Assembly (NCBI GenBank): GCA_964618975.1
Contig: CAZUDI010000041.1
Coordinates: 1 to 34,203, forward strand
Direction of reading: 5' to 3'
Length of the DNA stretch: 34,203 bases
Source of the DNA: CAZUDI01 sp964618975
GTDB lineage: Bacteria; Desulfobacterota; Desulfomonilia; UBA1062
Of the stretch, positions 7,446-15,949 are shown one piece after another. The position numbers were made by a program, and so were the translations under genes. Position 1 is the first letter of the stretch, and each line of letters starts with the position of its first letter. The notes below the pieces were generated by a model. The model was not told where the DNA came from. It worked only from the letters and a program-made list of their open reading frames with translations, and did not search any database.

Positions 7446-9212
7446 ATGAATTATCCAACACAGGATCTTACCATCAAGATCGGCAAGGCCAAGGTTTTTG
7501 AGGCGCAGCGGTGCGCCGTGGCGAAGATCGACCCGGCGTTGTGTATCAACTGCGGCACCTGCCGCCGAAGCTGCCCGACCGAGGCGATTTCCGAGTTGCA
7601 GCGGGTGATCTGCCGCTTGTGCCCGGACTGCGCCAACGGCCCGCAGTTTTTCCCGGACACGGCCGAGGCCTATGCTGCTGAGCATGCCTGCAGTATCGCC
7701 TGCCCCCTGGGGACCATCCCCGAGGGGTATGTCAACAAGATCGCCGAGGGCAGGTTCGAGGAGGCCTATGACCTGATCGCCGAGCTCAACCCCCTGCCGG
7801 GGGTCTGTGGCCGTATCTGCAACCATCCCTGCATGGACGACTGCAAACGCGGGCTTTTGATCGATGCGCCGCTCGACATCCGCGGCCTGAAACGCTTCGT
7901 CACCGACAGGGTTGCGCCGAAGGTGAGGCCCTTCATTCCCAAGTTCGACGCCCGTGTGGCCGTGATCGGCGCCGGGCCGGCCGGCATCATGGCGGCCTTC
8001 GACCTGTCGAAGAAGGGCTACCAGGTCACCATCTTCGAGGCCGGTCCCGAACCGGGCGGCATGATGAACCGCGCCATCCCGGCCTTCCGTCTGGACAAGG
8101 CCGTGCTGGCCTCCGAGATCGACGCCCTGGTCGCCGCCGGGATCGAGATTATCTACAATACGCCCGTGGGCAAGAACCCGACCATCGACAGCCTGTTGGC
8201 GGGCGGCTTTGAGGCCGTCATCGTAGCGGTCGGCGCCAGCAAGGGCATGATCCTGCCGATCGAGGGCGCCAACGCCGACACGGTCTACGACGCGGTCTCG
8301 CTGATGACACGCATCAACAAGGAGATCCCGCAGACCGCCACCGGCACCAACCGCTGCATCGCTTACGGCAGGGTTATCGTCATCGGCGGCGGCTCGGTGG
8401 CTCTCGATACCGCCCGCGCCCTGCTGCGCAAGGGCGCGGTCTCGGCGAACTGTGTCTGCATCGAGGACGACGAGACCATGCCGGCCATGCCGGCCGAGAT
8501 CGCGGATGCAGTCAAGGAAGGGGTTGTCTTCACCACCTGTGCCGCCCCGACAAAAATCCTGGCCGCCTGGACCAAGGTCGAAGGCGTGGAGTTCAAAAAG
8601 GTCAGCGCGATCGAATGCGACGACTGCGGTCGGCTGCGTCCGGTCACGGTCGACGGTACCGAGTTCACCCTGGAGGCCGACACGGTGGTCTTCGCCACCG
8701 GCCAGAAGGCCGACCTGCGCTTCATCGCCAAGGGCGCCGGACTGGAGCTCAATGCCGCCGGTCTCTTGGACTACGACGCCGCGTCCCTGATGACTGAACG
8801 CGTTGGCCTGTTCCTGGCCGGCGATACGGTCACGGGCCGGGGTTCGGTGATCGAGGCCCTGGCCTCGGGCCGCAAGGCGGCCCTGGGGGTGGACAATCTG
8901 CTCCAGGGGAGAGGCCTGGCCCAGCGGGTCGAACACACCCTCACCACGGCCAAACCGGCTGAGAAGATCTTCCCGGTCATGCTCGAGAGACTCGAACCCC
9001 AGGTTATGCCCGAGATCAAGAACCGCTCGGGCTTCGACGAGATCGAATTGGGCTTCACCGAGCGTCAGGCGATTCTGGAGGCCAAGCGCTGCATGAAGTG
9101 CGGCTTCGAGCAGGTCGACGAGGAGCGCTGCATCGGCTGCGGCATATGCGCTGCCCTGTGCCCACAGAATGCCATCACCATGACCAGATCAGCACACAAG
9201 GAGGGCAAGTGA
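7446..9212 (+). CDS. GltD/NfnB-like FAD- and Fe-S-dependent NAD(P)H oxidoreductase
   Basis: A 588-residue flavoprotein resembling the glutamate synthase small subunit (GltD). An N-terminal ferredoxin motif (C33, C36, C39, C43-Pro) is followed by C56, C59, C62, C82, C86 and the GltD-type cluster Cys in GVCGRICNHPCMDDCKRG (121-136). The FAD site is GAGPAG (175-180), the NAD(P)H site IGGGSVALDTAR (about 313-324). The C-terminus adds another four-cysteine ferredoxin motif, CIGCGICAALCP. No glutamate synthase large subunit is present. The next gene starts one base after the stop, so it probably supplies low-potential electrons to the GGR enzymes; that is inference. The ATG at 7434 abuts the AAGGAGG site itself, so the ATG at 7446 is preferred. 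Confidence 0.88.
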   Translation: MNYPTQDLTIKIGKAKVFEAQRCAVAKIDPALCINCGTCRRSCPTEAISELQRVICRLCPDCANGPQFFPDTAEAYAAEHACSIACPLGTIPEGYVNKIAEGRFEEAYDLIAELNPLPGVCGRICNHPCMDDCKRGLLIDAPLDIRGLKRFVTDRVAPKVRPFIPKFDARVAVIGAGPAGIMAAFDLSKKGYQVTIFEAGPEPGGMMNRAIPAFRLDKAVLASEIDALVAAGIEIIYNTPVGKNPTIDSLLAGGFEAVIVAVGASKGMILPIEGANADTVYDAVSLMTRINKEIPQTATGTNRCIAYGRVIVIGGGSVALDTARALLRKGAVSANCVCIEDDETMPAMPAEIADAVKEGVVFTTCAAPTKILAAWTKVEGVEFKKVSAIECDDCGRLRPVTVDGTEFTLEADTVVFATGQKADLRFIAKGAGLELNAAGLLDYDAASLMTERVGLFLAGDTVTGRGSVIEALASGRKAALGVDNLLQGRGLAQRVEHTLTTAKPAEKIFPVMLERLEPQVMPEIKNRSGFDEIELGFTERQAILEAKRCMKCGFEQVDEERCIGCGICAALCPQNAITMTRSAHKEGK

Positions 9213-9213
9213 G

Positions 9214-10377
9214 ATGAAAACCATCGAACGTGAGGTTATCGTTGTCGGAGCCGGCCCCGGTGGATCGGCCTGTGCATCCTACCTCGCCCGCGCCGGAGTG
9301 GACGTGCTCCTGCTCGACAAGGAGCGCTGGCCGCGCGACAAGGTCTGCGGCGATTCACAGGCCGAGGTGACCATGTCGCATGTCCACGAATTGGGCGCCT
9401 ACGACGAATTGGCCGCGGTCGGCTATCCCAACAAGGGTTTTCTGCTGACCTCGCCCGACTACCAGAAGGCCTACCTGCCCGCACCGGGCGTGCGCTTCAC
9501 CACCCCGCGGCGTCTCTTCGACAACATCATGAAGAACACGGCACTAAGGCACGGGGCCGAGTTCATGGAGGAGTGCTGGGTCTACGACGTGATCAAGGAA
9601 GATGGCCAGGTCGTAGGGATCAAGGCCAAGTACGAGGGCGAGTATATCGAGCTGCGCGCTAAGGTCATCATCGGCGCCGACGGCGCCCACTCCAAGGTGG
9701 CGCGCGCCCTGGGCATGTTCCCGGACAACCCGCCCGACACCGGCGCCGGGCTGCGGTGCTACTACGAGAACTGCGATCACGAGGGCTATATCGAAATCCA
9801 TTTCGACAAGGACGTACTGCCCGGTTATGTCTGGCTCTTCCCATCAGGCTCGGCCGGAAACAACGTGGTCAATGTCGGCATCGGCTTTGGCATGGATATT
9901 TACAAGGGCCGCACCCTGCAGGAGTGCATCGAGATTTTTACCGAAAACAGCCCGTTTGGTGAGCGACTCAAGACGGCCCGCCAGATCTCGCCTTGGAAGG
10001 GCTGGCGCCTGCCCACCGCTCCGCAGGCTTTTGACAATTTCGTCGCCGGCGCCATGCTGATCGGCGACGCCGGCAGCTTCATCCTGCCGTTGACCGGCGA
10101 GGGCGTCGGTCCGGCTATGGAGACCGGCAAGATGGCGGCCGATACCGCCATTGAGGCCCTCGAGAAAGGTGACTACTCACTCGAGACCATGAAGAAGTTC
10201 GGCGAACGCTGGCACGGCAACTATGACGAGAAATACCGGCAAATGCTGGCCATGAACGATGCCTTCCGCTCCCCGGAGGCCATCAACAACACGGTCCAGA
10301 TGTACCTGACCAACGAGGCGTTCAAGGCCGAAGTGCTCAAGATGATGTATTTCGCAGACTCCAAGAAGCAGGCCTAG
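9214..10377 (+). CDS. Geranylgeranyl reductase family FAD-dependent oxidoreductase (GGR 1)
   Basis: A 387-residue flavoprotein of the GGR/ChlP/MenJ family, which saturates isoprenoid double bonds in archaeal lipids, chlorophyll side chains or menaquinone tails. It shows the N-terminal FAD motif GAGPGG (12-17), the DKVCGDS segment with Cys45 near the flavin, IGADGAHS (153-160), the active-site motif PGYVWLFP (203-210) and GDAGSFILPLTGEGVGPAME (284-303). Archaeal GGRs can use reduced ferredoxin, which fits the iron-sulfur flavoprotein encoded one base upstream. Its substrate cannot be read from sequence; menaquinone or polyprenyl chains are possibilities. Codon choice is strongly biased to C-ending codons, by eye suggesting high expression. 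No membrane helix is seen. Confidence 0.88.
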   Translation: MKTIEREVIVVGAGPGGSACASYLARAGVDVLLLDKERWPRDKVCGDSQAEVTMSHVHELGAYDELAAVGYPNKGFLLTSPDYQKAYLPAPGVRFTTPRRLFDNIMKNTALRHGAEFMEECWVYDVIKEDGQVVGIKAKYEGEYIELRAKVIIGADGAHSKVARALGMFPDNPPDTGAGLRCYYENCDHEGYIEIHFDKDVLPGYVWLFPSGSAGNNVVNVGIGFGMDIYKGRTLQECIEIFTENSPFGERLKTARQISPWKGWRLPTAPQAFDNFVAGAMLIGDAGSFILPLTGEGVGPAMETGKMAADTAIEALEKGDYSLETMKKFGERWHGNYDEKYRQMLAMNDAFRSPEAINNTVQMYLTNEAFKAEVLKMMYFADSKKQA

Positions 10378-10386
10378 ATGCAGCAT

Positions 10387-10413
10387 GGGCCCGGCCTTAT
10401 CGCGGCCGGGCCC
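10387..10413 (+). terminator. GC-rich hairpin after GGR 1
   Basis: GGGCCCGGCC (10387-10396) and GGCCGGGCCC (10404-10413) form a perfect 10-bp stem around TTATCGC, starting 10 bases after the GGR 1 stop. The following bases are not a U-tract, so termination may be partial, or the hairpin may protect the message end. Confidence 0.55.
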
Positions 10414-10754
10414 GCTTGACAGCATAAGGCATCCGGGTGGGACAGCGATACCCGCGCGGATGGTTGGATGAGACGCACCGCGGCAGCACGAGCCATACTG
10501 CCGCCCGTGCGGTGCATGCAGGGGAGGTGGTTGACCGGATATGGTTTCCGGCGGTTTGATCGCCCCCGGCCCTGGTTTCTTCACCTGGGGCAGGCGTTCG
10601 CGTGACCATGGGTCTGTGATGGGTCGTTACCACCGCACTATCTCCTGAACCCCCCCGGCCCGTCGGGAGATGCGCCCCGTTGCATGAGGGATGCAATCTC
10701 AGGACAAACAAGGCCAAAGAATGGTCGTGTTTCGAGCCAGAAAGGAGAGCATCG
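10414..10754. other. Intergenic region between GGR 1 and the CrtC-like gene
   Basis: About 340 bases with no credible gene. It contains a perfect 6-bp inverted repeat, TTGCAT-GAGGG-ATGCAA (10680-10696), 58 bases before the next start, which could be an operator or small hairpin. I looked for a second -24/-12 promoter here and found none with proper TTGCA spacing. The region may hold the promoter of the CrtC-like/GGR 2 half of the cluster. Confidence 0.4.
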
Positions 10755-11810
10755 ATGAGCATTCTGACAGTACTGGGAACCACACCCAAGGACTTCGAGC
10801 TTGAGGGTCTGACACCCGACCCCGCAGTCTGGGAGGACGGCATCCGCATCGGCACCGGGCCAGGCGAATTCGAGTGGTGGTATTTCGATGCCCACATGGA
10901 TGACAAGACCACCGTGGTGGCCATCATCTTCACCAAATCGTATGCCAATATCGACGTGCCCCTGTCCCCGCAGGTGAAGCTGAGCATCACTACCCCGTCC
11001 GGTAAGACCTACCTCAAGCTGATCAACTATCCGGGAAGCGCCTTCAGCGCCTCGGACAAGCAGTGCGACGTCAAGGTGGCCGGCAATTGGATCAAAGGCG
11101 ATCTACAACACTATGCCATCCATTTCGCTGAAGAAGACATCTCCGCCGACCTGGAATTCAGCCGCGTGGTGCCCTCGTGGCGGCCCGGGACAGGCAAATG
11201 CAGCTTCGGCGAGGAAAGAAAGGATTTTTTCGCCTGGTTCGTGCCGATCCCCTTCGGCAACGTCAGGGGTAAAGTATTTTATGAAGGCGCCGAGCACATG
11301 GTCAACGGGACCGGCTACCATGACCACAACTGGGGTAACATCTCCCTGCGCAAGGCCATCGACCACTGGTACTGGGGCCGCCTCAATATCGGCGACTACA
11401 GGGTCATCTTTTTCCAGCTGATCTCGGCCAAAAAATATGGCTCTGTGCGCCTGCCGCTCTTCATGTTCGCCAAGAACGACCAGATCCTCACCGGCGACGG
11501 GAGCAGACTCACCCTGCAGGAAAACAACTTTATCCCGCATACCCCCAGCGCTAAAACCTATGCAAAAGACCTGAAATTCCACTGGCAGGACAAAGGGGAG
11601 ACCATCACCATCACGACTTCCAATCCCGAGGTGATCGACGCGCGAAGCCTGCTGGCCGACCTGCCGTTTTTCAAACGCAAGCTGGCCCGGATTTTCACCA
11701 ATCCCCATTATTTCAGGTTCAACGCGGAAACCGAGATCGACGTCAACTTCGGAGGGATCAGGGACATGATCAAGGAAAAAGCCCTCTACGAGATCATGAT
11801 GCTGCACTAG
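10755..11810 (+). CDS. CrtC/AttH-type lipocalin-fold protein (carotenoid 1,2-hydratase-like)
   Basis: A 351-residue protein of the CrtC/AttH superfamily (PF07143 type). Hallmarks are EFEWWYFDAHMDD near residue 36 and the strongly conserved GTGYHDHNWGN near residue 190, which carries the His/Asp/Trp set implicated in hydration chemistry by CrtC. CrtC adds water to the terminal double bond of acyclic carotenoids; relatives include AttH proteins and lipocalin-like cyclases. No phytoene synthase or desaturase gene is in the window, so a carotenoid substrate is unproven. Lying between two GGR paralogs, it probably acts on the same isoprenoid. The ATG at 10755 follows AAAGGAGAG; upstream in-frame starts lack a site. 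I see no signal peptide. Confidence 0.8.
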   Translation: MSILTVLGTTPKDFELEGLTPDPAVWEDGIRIGTGPGEFEWWYFDAHMDDKTTVVAIIFTKSYANIDVPLSPQVKLSITTPSGKTYLKLINYPGSAFSASDKQCDVKVAGNWIKGDLQHYAIHFAEEDISADLEFSRVVPSWRPGTGKCSFGEERKDFFAWFVPIPFGNVRGKVFYEGAEHMVNGTGYHDHNWGNISLRKAIDHWYWGRLNIGDYRVIFFQLISAKKYGSVRLPLFMFAKNDQILTGDGSRLTLQENNFIPHTPSAKTYAKDLKFHWQDKGETITITTSNPEVIDARSLLADLPFFKRKLARIFTNPHYFRFNAETEIDVNFGGIRDMIKEKALYEIMMLH

Positions 11811-12036
11811 CACGGACGCGGGTACGACCCGTTTCTCCTGCCAGTCCCTCCCCCGGGCCGGCACCCTGCCATCACGGGCGGGATGCCGGTCGTTTTGTGT
11901 GGGATGCAGAGAGCCAGCCTGTAGGGCAGCCGGACGATCCCAGGGCAGACATCGAGACCCTCGGGCAGCCGGGACGCCATGGAGTTCCCTGCCGGAAGGC
12001 CACGGCGATGGCCCAGGATTGACGGTGGTCGCAGGA

Positions 12037-12052
12037 CTGTGTCATAACACAG
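12037..12052. promoter_or_regulatory. Palindrome upstream of GGR 2
   Basis: CTGTGT-CATA-ACACAG is a perfect 6-bp dyad, 54 bases before the GGR 2 start and the clearest structure in the roughly 295-base gap after the CrtC-like gene. It resembles a small regulator operator; the factor is unknown. Confidence 0.35.
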
Positions 12053-12105
12053 CCAGCTGGTGCCCGTACGGATCAGACATGGGGATGGCCGGTGAGAGAC
12101 GTGAG

Positions 12106-13272
12106 ATGATGAAGGAATACGATGTGATTGTGGTGGGGGCCGGTCCGGCCGGCACAACCTGTGCCGCCTACCTCAGCCGGGCCGGAATCGATGTGCTCCT
12201 GATCGACAAGGAGAAGTTTCCACGGGACAAGCCCTGCGGCGGAAGCCAGACCGAGGTGGCCCTTGAACACGTGATTGAGCTCGGCGCCTTTGACGAGGTG
12301 CAGCAGGCGGGGTATCCGAACAAGGGGCTGCTGCTGACCGCGCCGGATTACACCCGCTGTTATCTCGACGCGCCCGGCGAGCGCCGCACCACCCCCAGGC
12401 TCGTTTTCGACGATATCATGAAGCGCACGGCCATCAGGCATGGTGCCGAGATGGTTGAGGAATGCTGGGTCTACGACGTGATCAGGCAGGACGGGCGGGT
12501 CTGCGGGGTACGGGCCCGTTGCCGGGGCGAGGATCTGGAGCTGCGTTCGCGACTGGTGATCGGAGCCGACGGGGCCCATTCCGTGATCGCCCAGGCCTTG
12601 GATATGTTTCCGGACAACCCGGCCCACGTGGCGGTGGCCATGTCCTGCTATTACGAGAATGTGCCCATGGAAGGCTACCTAGAGTTCCACTTCGACCGCC
12701 ATGTGCTGCCCACGTACCTGTGGATCTTCCCTACGGGCAATCAGGAGGGACTGGTCAATGTGGGGCTGGGCATCAGGGCCGATATCCACCGGGGTACGGC
12801 CCTGACGAAGTATTTCCAGCAGTTTGTCCGCAGCAGCCCCTATGGCCGGCGCCTGCTGGATGCCAAGCAGGTCAGCGAGTGGCAGTGCTCCCGTATCCCG
12901 TGCGGCACCCAGGCCGGGAAGAATCATGCCCCCGGCGCCATGCTGATCGGTGATGCGGGCAGCTGCGCCCTGCCGCTGACCGGCGAAGGGGTCGGGCCGG
13001 CCATGGAGAGTGCCAAGATGGCTTCTGACATTGCAATTGTAGCCCTGGACGGCAACGACACCTCCGATGAGGTGCTGGCCGGGTATCACGAGCGCTGGCT
13101 GGCGGCCTGTAAGCTCAAGTACCAGAACATGAAGGTCATGGAGAATGCCTTCTGCAATGCTGAGGATGTGAATGCGCTGGTGAAGAAGTTTCTCTCCAAC
13201 GGGGCCTTCAAACAGGAGCTCCTCAAGAAGATGTTTTTCGTAGGGTGCGTGTCCACCAGGAACAGCGTGTGA
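12106..13272 (+). CDS. Geranylgeranyl reductase family FAD-dependent oxidoreductase (GGR 2)
   Basis: A 388-residue paralog of GGR 1, similar along its whole length (for example EECWVYDVI, MFPDNP and LPLTGEGVGPAME are shared). It has GAGPAG (11-16), the canonical DKPCGGS with Cys44, the active-site motif PTYLWIFP and GDAGSCALPLTGEGVG. Differences near the flavin and active site (DKPCGGS against DKVCGDS, PTYLWIFP against PGYVWLFP) suggest a distinct substrate or bond position. The start is set at ATG 12106, beside a second ATG at 12109, because this gives the same N-terminus as GGR 1. The open frame to 11899 is not supported. The 295-base gap upstream suggests its own promoter. Confidence 0.87.
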   Translation: MMKEYDVIVVGAGPAGTTCAAYLSRAGIDVLLIDKEKFPRDKPCGGSQTEVALEHVIELGAFDEVQQAGYPNKGLLLTAPDYTRCYLDAPGERRTTPRLVFDDIMKRTAIRHGAEMVEECWVYDVIRQDGRVCGVRARCRGEDLELRSRLVIGADGAHSVIAQALDMFPDNPAHVAVAMSCYYENVPMEGYLEFHFDRHVLPTYLWIFPTGNQEGLVNVGLGIRADIHRGTALTKYFQQFVRSSPYGRRLLDAKQVSEWQCSRIPCGTQAGKNHAPGAMLIGDAGSCALPLTGEGVGPAMESAKMASDIAIVALDGNDTSDEVLAGYHERWLAACKLKYQNMKVMENAFCNAEDVNALVKKFLSNGAFKQELLKKMFFVGCVSTRNSV

Positions 13273-13501
13273 ATCGTTAGAGGTCACATTCCCCGTCGTC
13301 TGCGGCTTCCAGGGCTTGCGCCGAGTTTTGTATCAGTAATCCCATCGTTGCGATTCGGCATCAGGGCGGGATAATGGTAGGCGCTAAAGCAACGGCCTCC
13401 AGCACGTCTTCCCGAAGCAACAATCCAATGCACAACCGCACAGGAGCAGCGATAGAGGGCGAAGAGGGGACTACAGTAACGGAAGGATAACCAGGCACGA
13501 T

Positions 13502-13530
13502 TTGTTTTTCTGACCGGTTATACCTATGTA
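13502..13530 (+). promoter_or_regulatory. Candidate promoter for the ferritin-like gene
   Basis: TTGTTT (13502-13507) and TATGTA (13525-13530) are 17 bases apart in a locally AT-rich patch, 36 bases before the start codon. Both boxes match only four of six consensus positions. The rest of the 294-base gap shows nothing clear. Confidence 0.3.
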
Positions 13531-13566
13531 GTATAGAACATGTGCTGAGGAAAGGAGGGGTCCAAG

Positions 13567-14034
13567 ATGGAAAAAGTGCGGCTCAGGGATTACCTCAATA
13601 TCGCCATCGAACGGGAGATTGAGGCCCATGCCTTTTACACGGAGCTCATGCGCAGGACAGCTGACAAGGCGGCCAGGGATGCCCTGGAACTCCTGGCGGG
13701 CGAGGAACTCAAACACCGGGCTTTTCTCGAGGCCTACCGTGACGGGGAATTCGACAGCCAGGCCCTGCGCCTGAGTGATGTTATCGACTACAGGATCGCT
13801 GAACATATGGACAAGCCCGACCTCGAGAAGGATATGGGCAGCGCGGAGATCTACCTGGTGGCCGCCCATCGGGAACTCAACGCGTATAATTTCTACAAGG
13901 GACTGGCCGAACTTCACCCCGAGGGCACCCTGAGAGAACTCTTCCTGGAGATTGCCGGCGAGGAACTTCGGCACAAGGAAAAGGTGGAATACCTCTATTC
14001 AAACACCGCCTTTCCCCAGACCGATGGGGGATAG
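13567..14034 (+). CDS. Ferritin-like diiron (rubrerythrin-type) protein
   Basis: A 155-residue all-helical protein with the duplicated ferritin-like diiron pattern. The first pair of helices gives E17/E20 and EELKH (46-50). The second gives E103 and EELRH (132-136). It lacks the rubredoxin domain of true rubrerythrins. Proteins of this type handle peroxide or iron in anaerobes; the exact reaction is not determined by sequence. The ATG at 13567 follows AAAGGAGGGG. ftsH starts 89 bases after it on the same strand. The gap between them has a 31-codon open frame (14024-14119) that vaguely resembles a GNAT N-terminus. Confidence 0.85.
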   Translation: MEKVRLRDYLNIAIEREIEAHAFYTELMRRTADKAARDALELLAGEELKHRAFLEAYRDGEFDSQALRLSDVIDYRIAEHMDKPDLEKDMGSAEIYLVAAHRELNAYNFYKGLAELHPEGTLRELFLEIAGEELRHKEKVEYLYSNTAFPQTDGG

Positions 14035-14123
14035 AATTTCAGGCGCGGGTATTGTGCGGAATGACGCGCCGGAGATCGTCGCCCTGGTCGAGGCCTGCGC
14101 ACCAGAAGAAGTGAGGTGATGAC

Positions 14124-15938
14124 ATGGAAAGACACCACAAATTTTCCCTCTGGTATGTACTGATTGCGATCTGGATCGTCATGATCGCCCACAGTCTGAT
14201 CATGCAGATGTTCTCTGTGGAACATATCCCGTATTCACGCTTCATCGAGGCCCTGAAGGCGGGTGAGGTGGTCGAGGTGTCCGTCTCGCAGGACCATATT
14301 CGGGGCAGGAGGCGGATTACCGAGGGCGCCGCGGAAACGATAAGGGACTTCGAGACGGTGCGGGTGGATCCCGGGCTCTCGGATCTGCTCCAGCAGTATG
14401 ATGTGCAGTTCAAGGGTGTGGTGGCCAGTCAGTTCTGGCAGAACATCTTCTCGTGGTTCGTTCCCGTGCTCTTTTTTTTCGGGATCTGGTATTTCATGAT
14501 GCGGCGTTTTTCCTCGCAGCAGGGGAATTTCCTCTCACTCGGCAAAGGCCGGGCGCGGATCTACATGGAAGACGACGTTGGGGTGAGCTTTGCGGACGTG
14601 GCCGGGGTGGATGAGGCCAAGGACGAGCTTGTGGAGGTGATCCAGTTCCTCAAGACCCCGGACAAATACACCCGTCTGGGGGGCAAGATCCCCAAGGGGG
14701 TCCTCCTTGTGGGTCCTCCGGGCACGGGCAAGACCCTCCTGGCCAAGGCCGTGGCCGGCGAGAGCGGGGTCCCGTTTTTCAGCATGAGCGGCTCCGAGTT
14801 TGTGGAGCTTTTCGTGGGCATGGGGGCGGCGCGGGTGCGGGATCTCTTCTCCCAGGCCAAGACCAAGGCCCCCTGCATCATCTTCATCGACGAGCTCGAT
14901 GCCCTGGGCAAGGCACGGGGGATTGCCGGGGCCTATGGCGGCAACGACGAGCGCGAGCAGACCCTCAACCAGCTCCTGGTGGAGATGGACGGCTTCGATT
15001 CGTCGGCCGGCATCATCATGCTGGCGGCCACGAACCGGCCGGAAATCCTCGACCCAGCCCTGCTGCGGGCGGGCAGGTTCGACCGCCAGGTGCTGGTGGA
15101 CCGGCCGGACAAGCAGGGTAGGGCCGACATCCTGAAGGTGCACCTTCAGGGGGTTGAGGTTGGCGGCGATGTGGATATCGATGCCGTAGCGGCCATGACC
15201 ACCGGGTTCGTGGGCGCCGATCTGGCCAATCTCGTGAACGAGGCGGCGCTGCTTGCCGTGCGCAACGGCCGCGACAGGGTGAGTCTGGCCGATTTGCGCG
15301 AGGCGGTGGAGAGGATCGTGGCCGGACTCGAAAAGAAGAACCGGCTCATCAATCCACGTGAGCGGCAGATCGTGGCCCACCACGAGATCGGACACGCCCT
15401 CGTGGCCCTGAGCCTGCCCGGAAGCGATCCTGTGACCAAGATAACCATCGTGCCCCGCGGGGTAGCGGCGCTCGGATACACCATGCAGACCCCCACCGAG
15501 GACCGCTTCCTCATGACCAGGAGCGAGCTGCTCGATAAGATCGCCGTGCTGCTTGGCGGCCGGGCGGCCGAGGAGCTTGTCTTTGAGGATGTTTCCACCG
15601 GGGGCCAGAATGACCTGGCCAAGGCCACCGACATCGCCCGCAGTCTTGTCATGCAATACGGCATGAGCCGTGAGGTGGGACAGGTGGTCTACGAACGCTC
15701 AGGGCACCGCAACCCCCTTGGCCTTCCTCAGGGCCAGGTCCCGGAGTACAGCGAGCACACCGCCGAGACCATCGACAGGGAGCTCCGGGCCATCATGGAG
15801 GAGCAGTATACCCGGGCCGGGGAGATCCTCAGCGCCCACCGCCAGGTGTTAAGAGCGGGGGCCGAGGTGTTGCTCAGGGAGGAAAACATCGAGGGTGCGA
15901 CCCTGAAGGAACTGCTTGAGCGGGAAAGGGATTCCTGA
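14124..15938 (+). CDS. ftsH: ATP-dependent zinc metalloprotease FtsH
   Basis: FtsH is a hexameric inner-membrane AAA+ protease that extracts and degrades misfolded membrane proteins and some cytoplasmic regulators. The protein has 604 residues. Two transmembrane helices (about 9-30 and 107-126) flank a short periplasmic domain. The AAA+ module has Walker A GPPGTGKT (197-204), Walker B IIFIDELDALG and the second region of homology. The metalloprotease domain carries HEIGH (420-424). The C-terminus is short and lacks a long disordered tail. The Ste24-like protease gene begins 11 bases downstream, forming a membrane-proteolysis unit. Confidence 0.96.
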   Translation: MERHHKFSLWYVLIAIWIVMIAHSLIMQMFSVEHIPYSRFIEALKAGEVVEVSVSQDHIRGRRRITEGAAETIRDFETVRVDPGLSDLLQQYDVQFKGVVASQFWQNIFSWFVPVLFFFGIWYFMMRRFSSQQGNFLSLGKGRARIYMEDDVGVSFADVAGVDEAKDELVEVIQFLKTPDKYTRLGGKIPKGVLLVGPPGTGKTLLAKAVAGESGVPFFSMSGSEFVELFVGMGAARVRDLFSQAKTKAPCIIFIDELDALGKARGIAGAYGGNDEREQTLNQLLVEMDGFDSSAGIIMLAATNRPEILDPALLRAGRFDRQVLVDRPDKQGRADILKVHLQGVEVGGDVDIDAVAAMTTGFVGADLANLVNEAALLAVRNGRDRVSLADLREAVERIVAGLEKKNRLINPRERQIVAHHEIGHALVALSLPGSDPVTKITIVPRGVAALGYTMQTPTEDRFLMTRSELLDKIAVLLGGRAAEELVFEDVSTGGQNDLAKATDIARSLVMQYGMSREVGQVVYERSGHRNPLGLPQGQVPEYSEHTAETIDRELRAIMEEQYTRAGEILSAHRQVLRAGAEVLLREENIEGATLKELLERERDS

Positions 15939-15949
15939 TAGTTTGAGGT

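Noticed and set aside
7344..8936. 530-codon open frame on the minus strand opposite the GltD-like gene
   Set aside because: Low-complexity Asp/Gly/His-rich translation with no family match. It results from the strong G/C third-position bias of the real plus-strand gene.
10559..10610. Possible second -24/-12 promoter before the CrtC-like gene
   Set aside because: A GG-N10-GC spacing occurs, but the -12 box reads TTCGC rather than TTGCA and the -24 surroundings are poor.
14024..14119. 31-codon frame between the ferritin-like gene and ftsH, slightly like a GNAT acetyltransferase N-terminus
   Set aside because: Too short, overlaps the upstream gene end, and the resemblance (IVRNDAPEIVALVEACA) is weak.
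14535..15656. 373-codon minus-strand open frame opposite ftsH
   Set aside because: Shadow of ftsH; the plus strand carries full AAA+ and HEXXH motifs.
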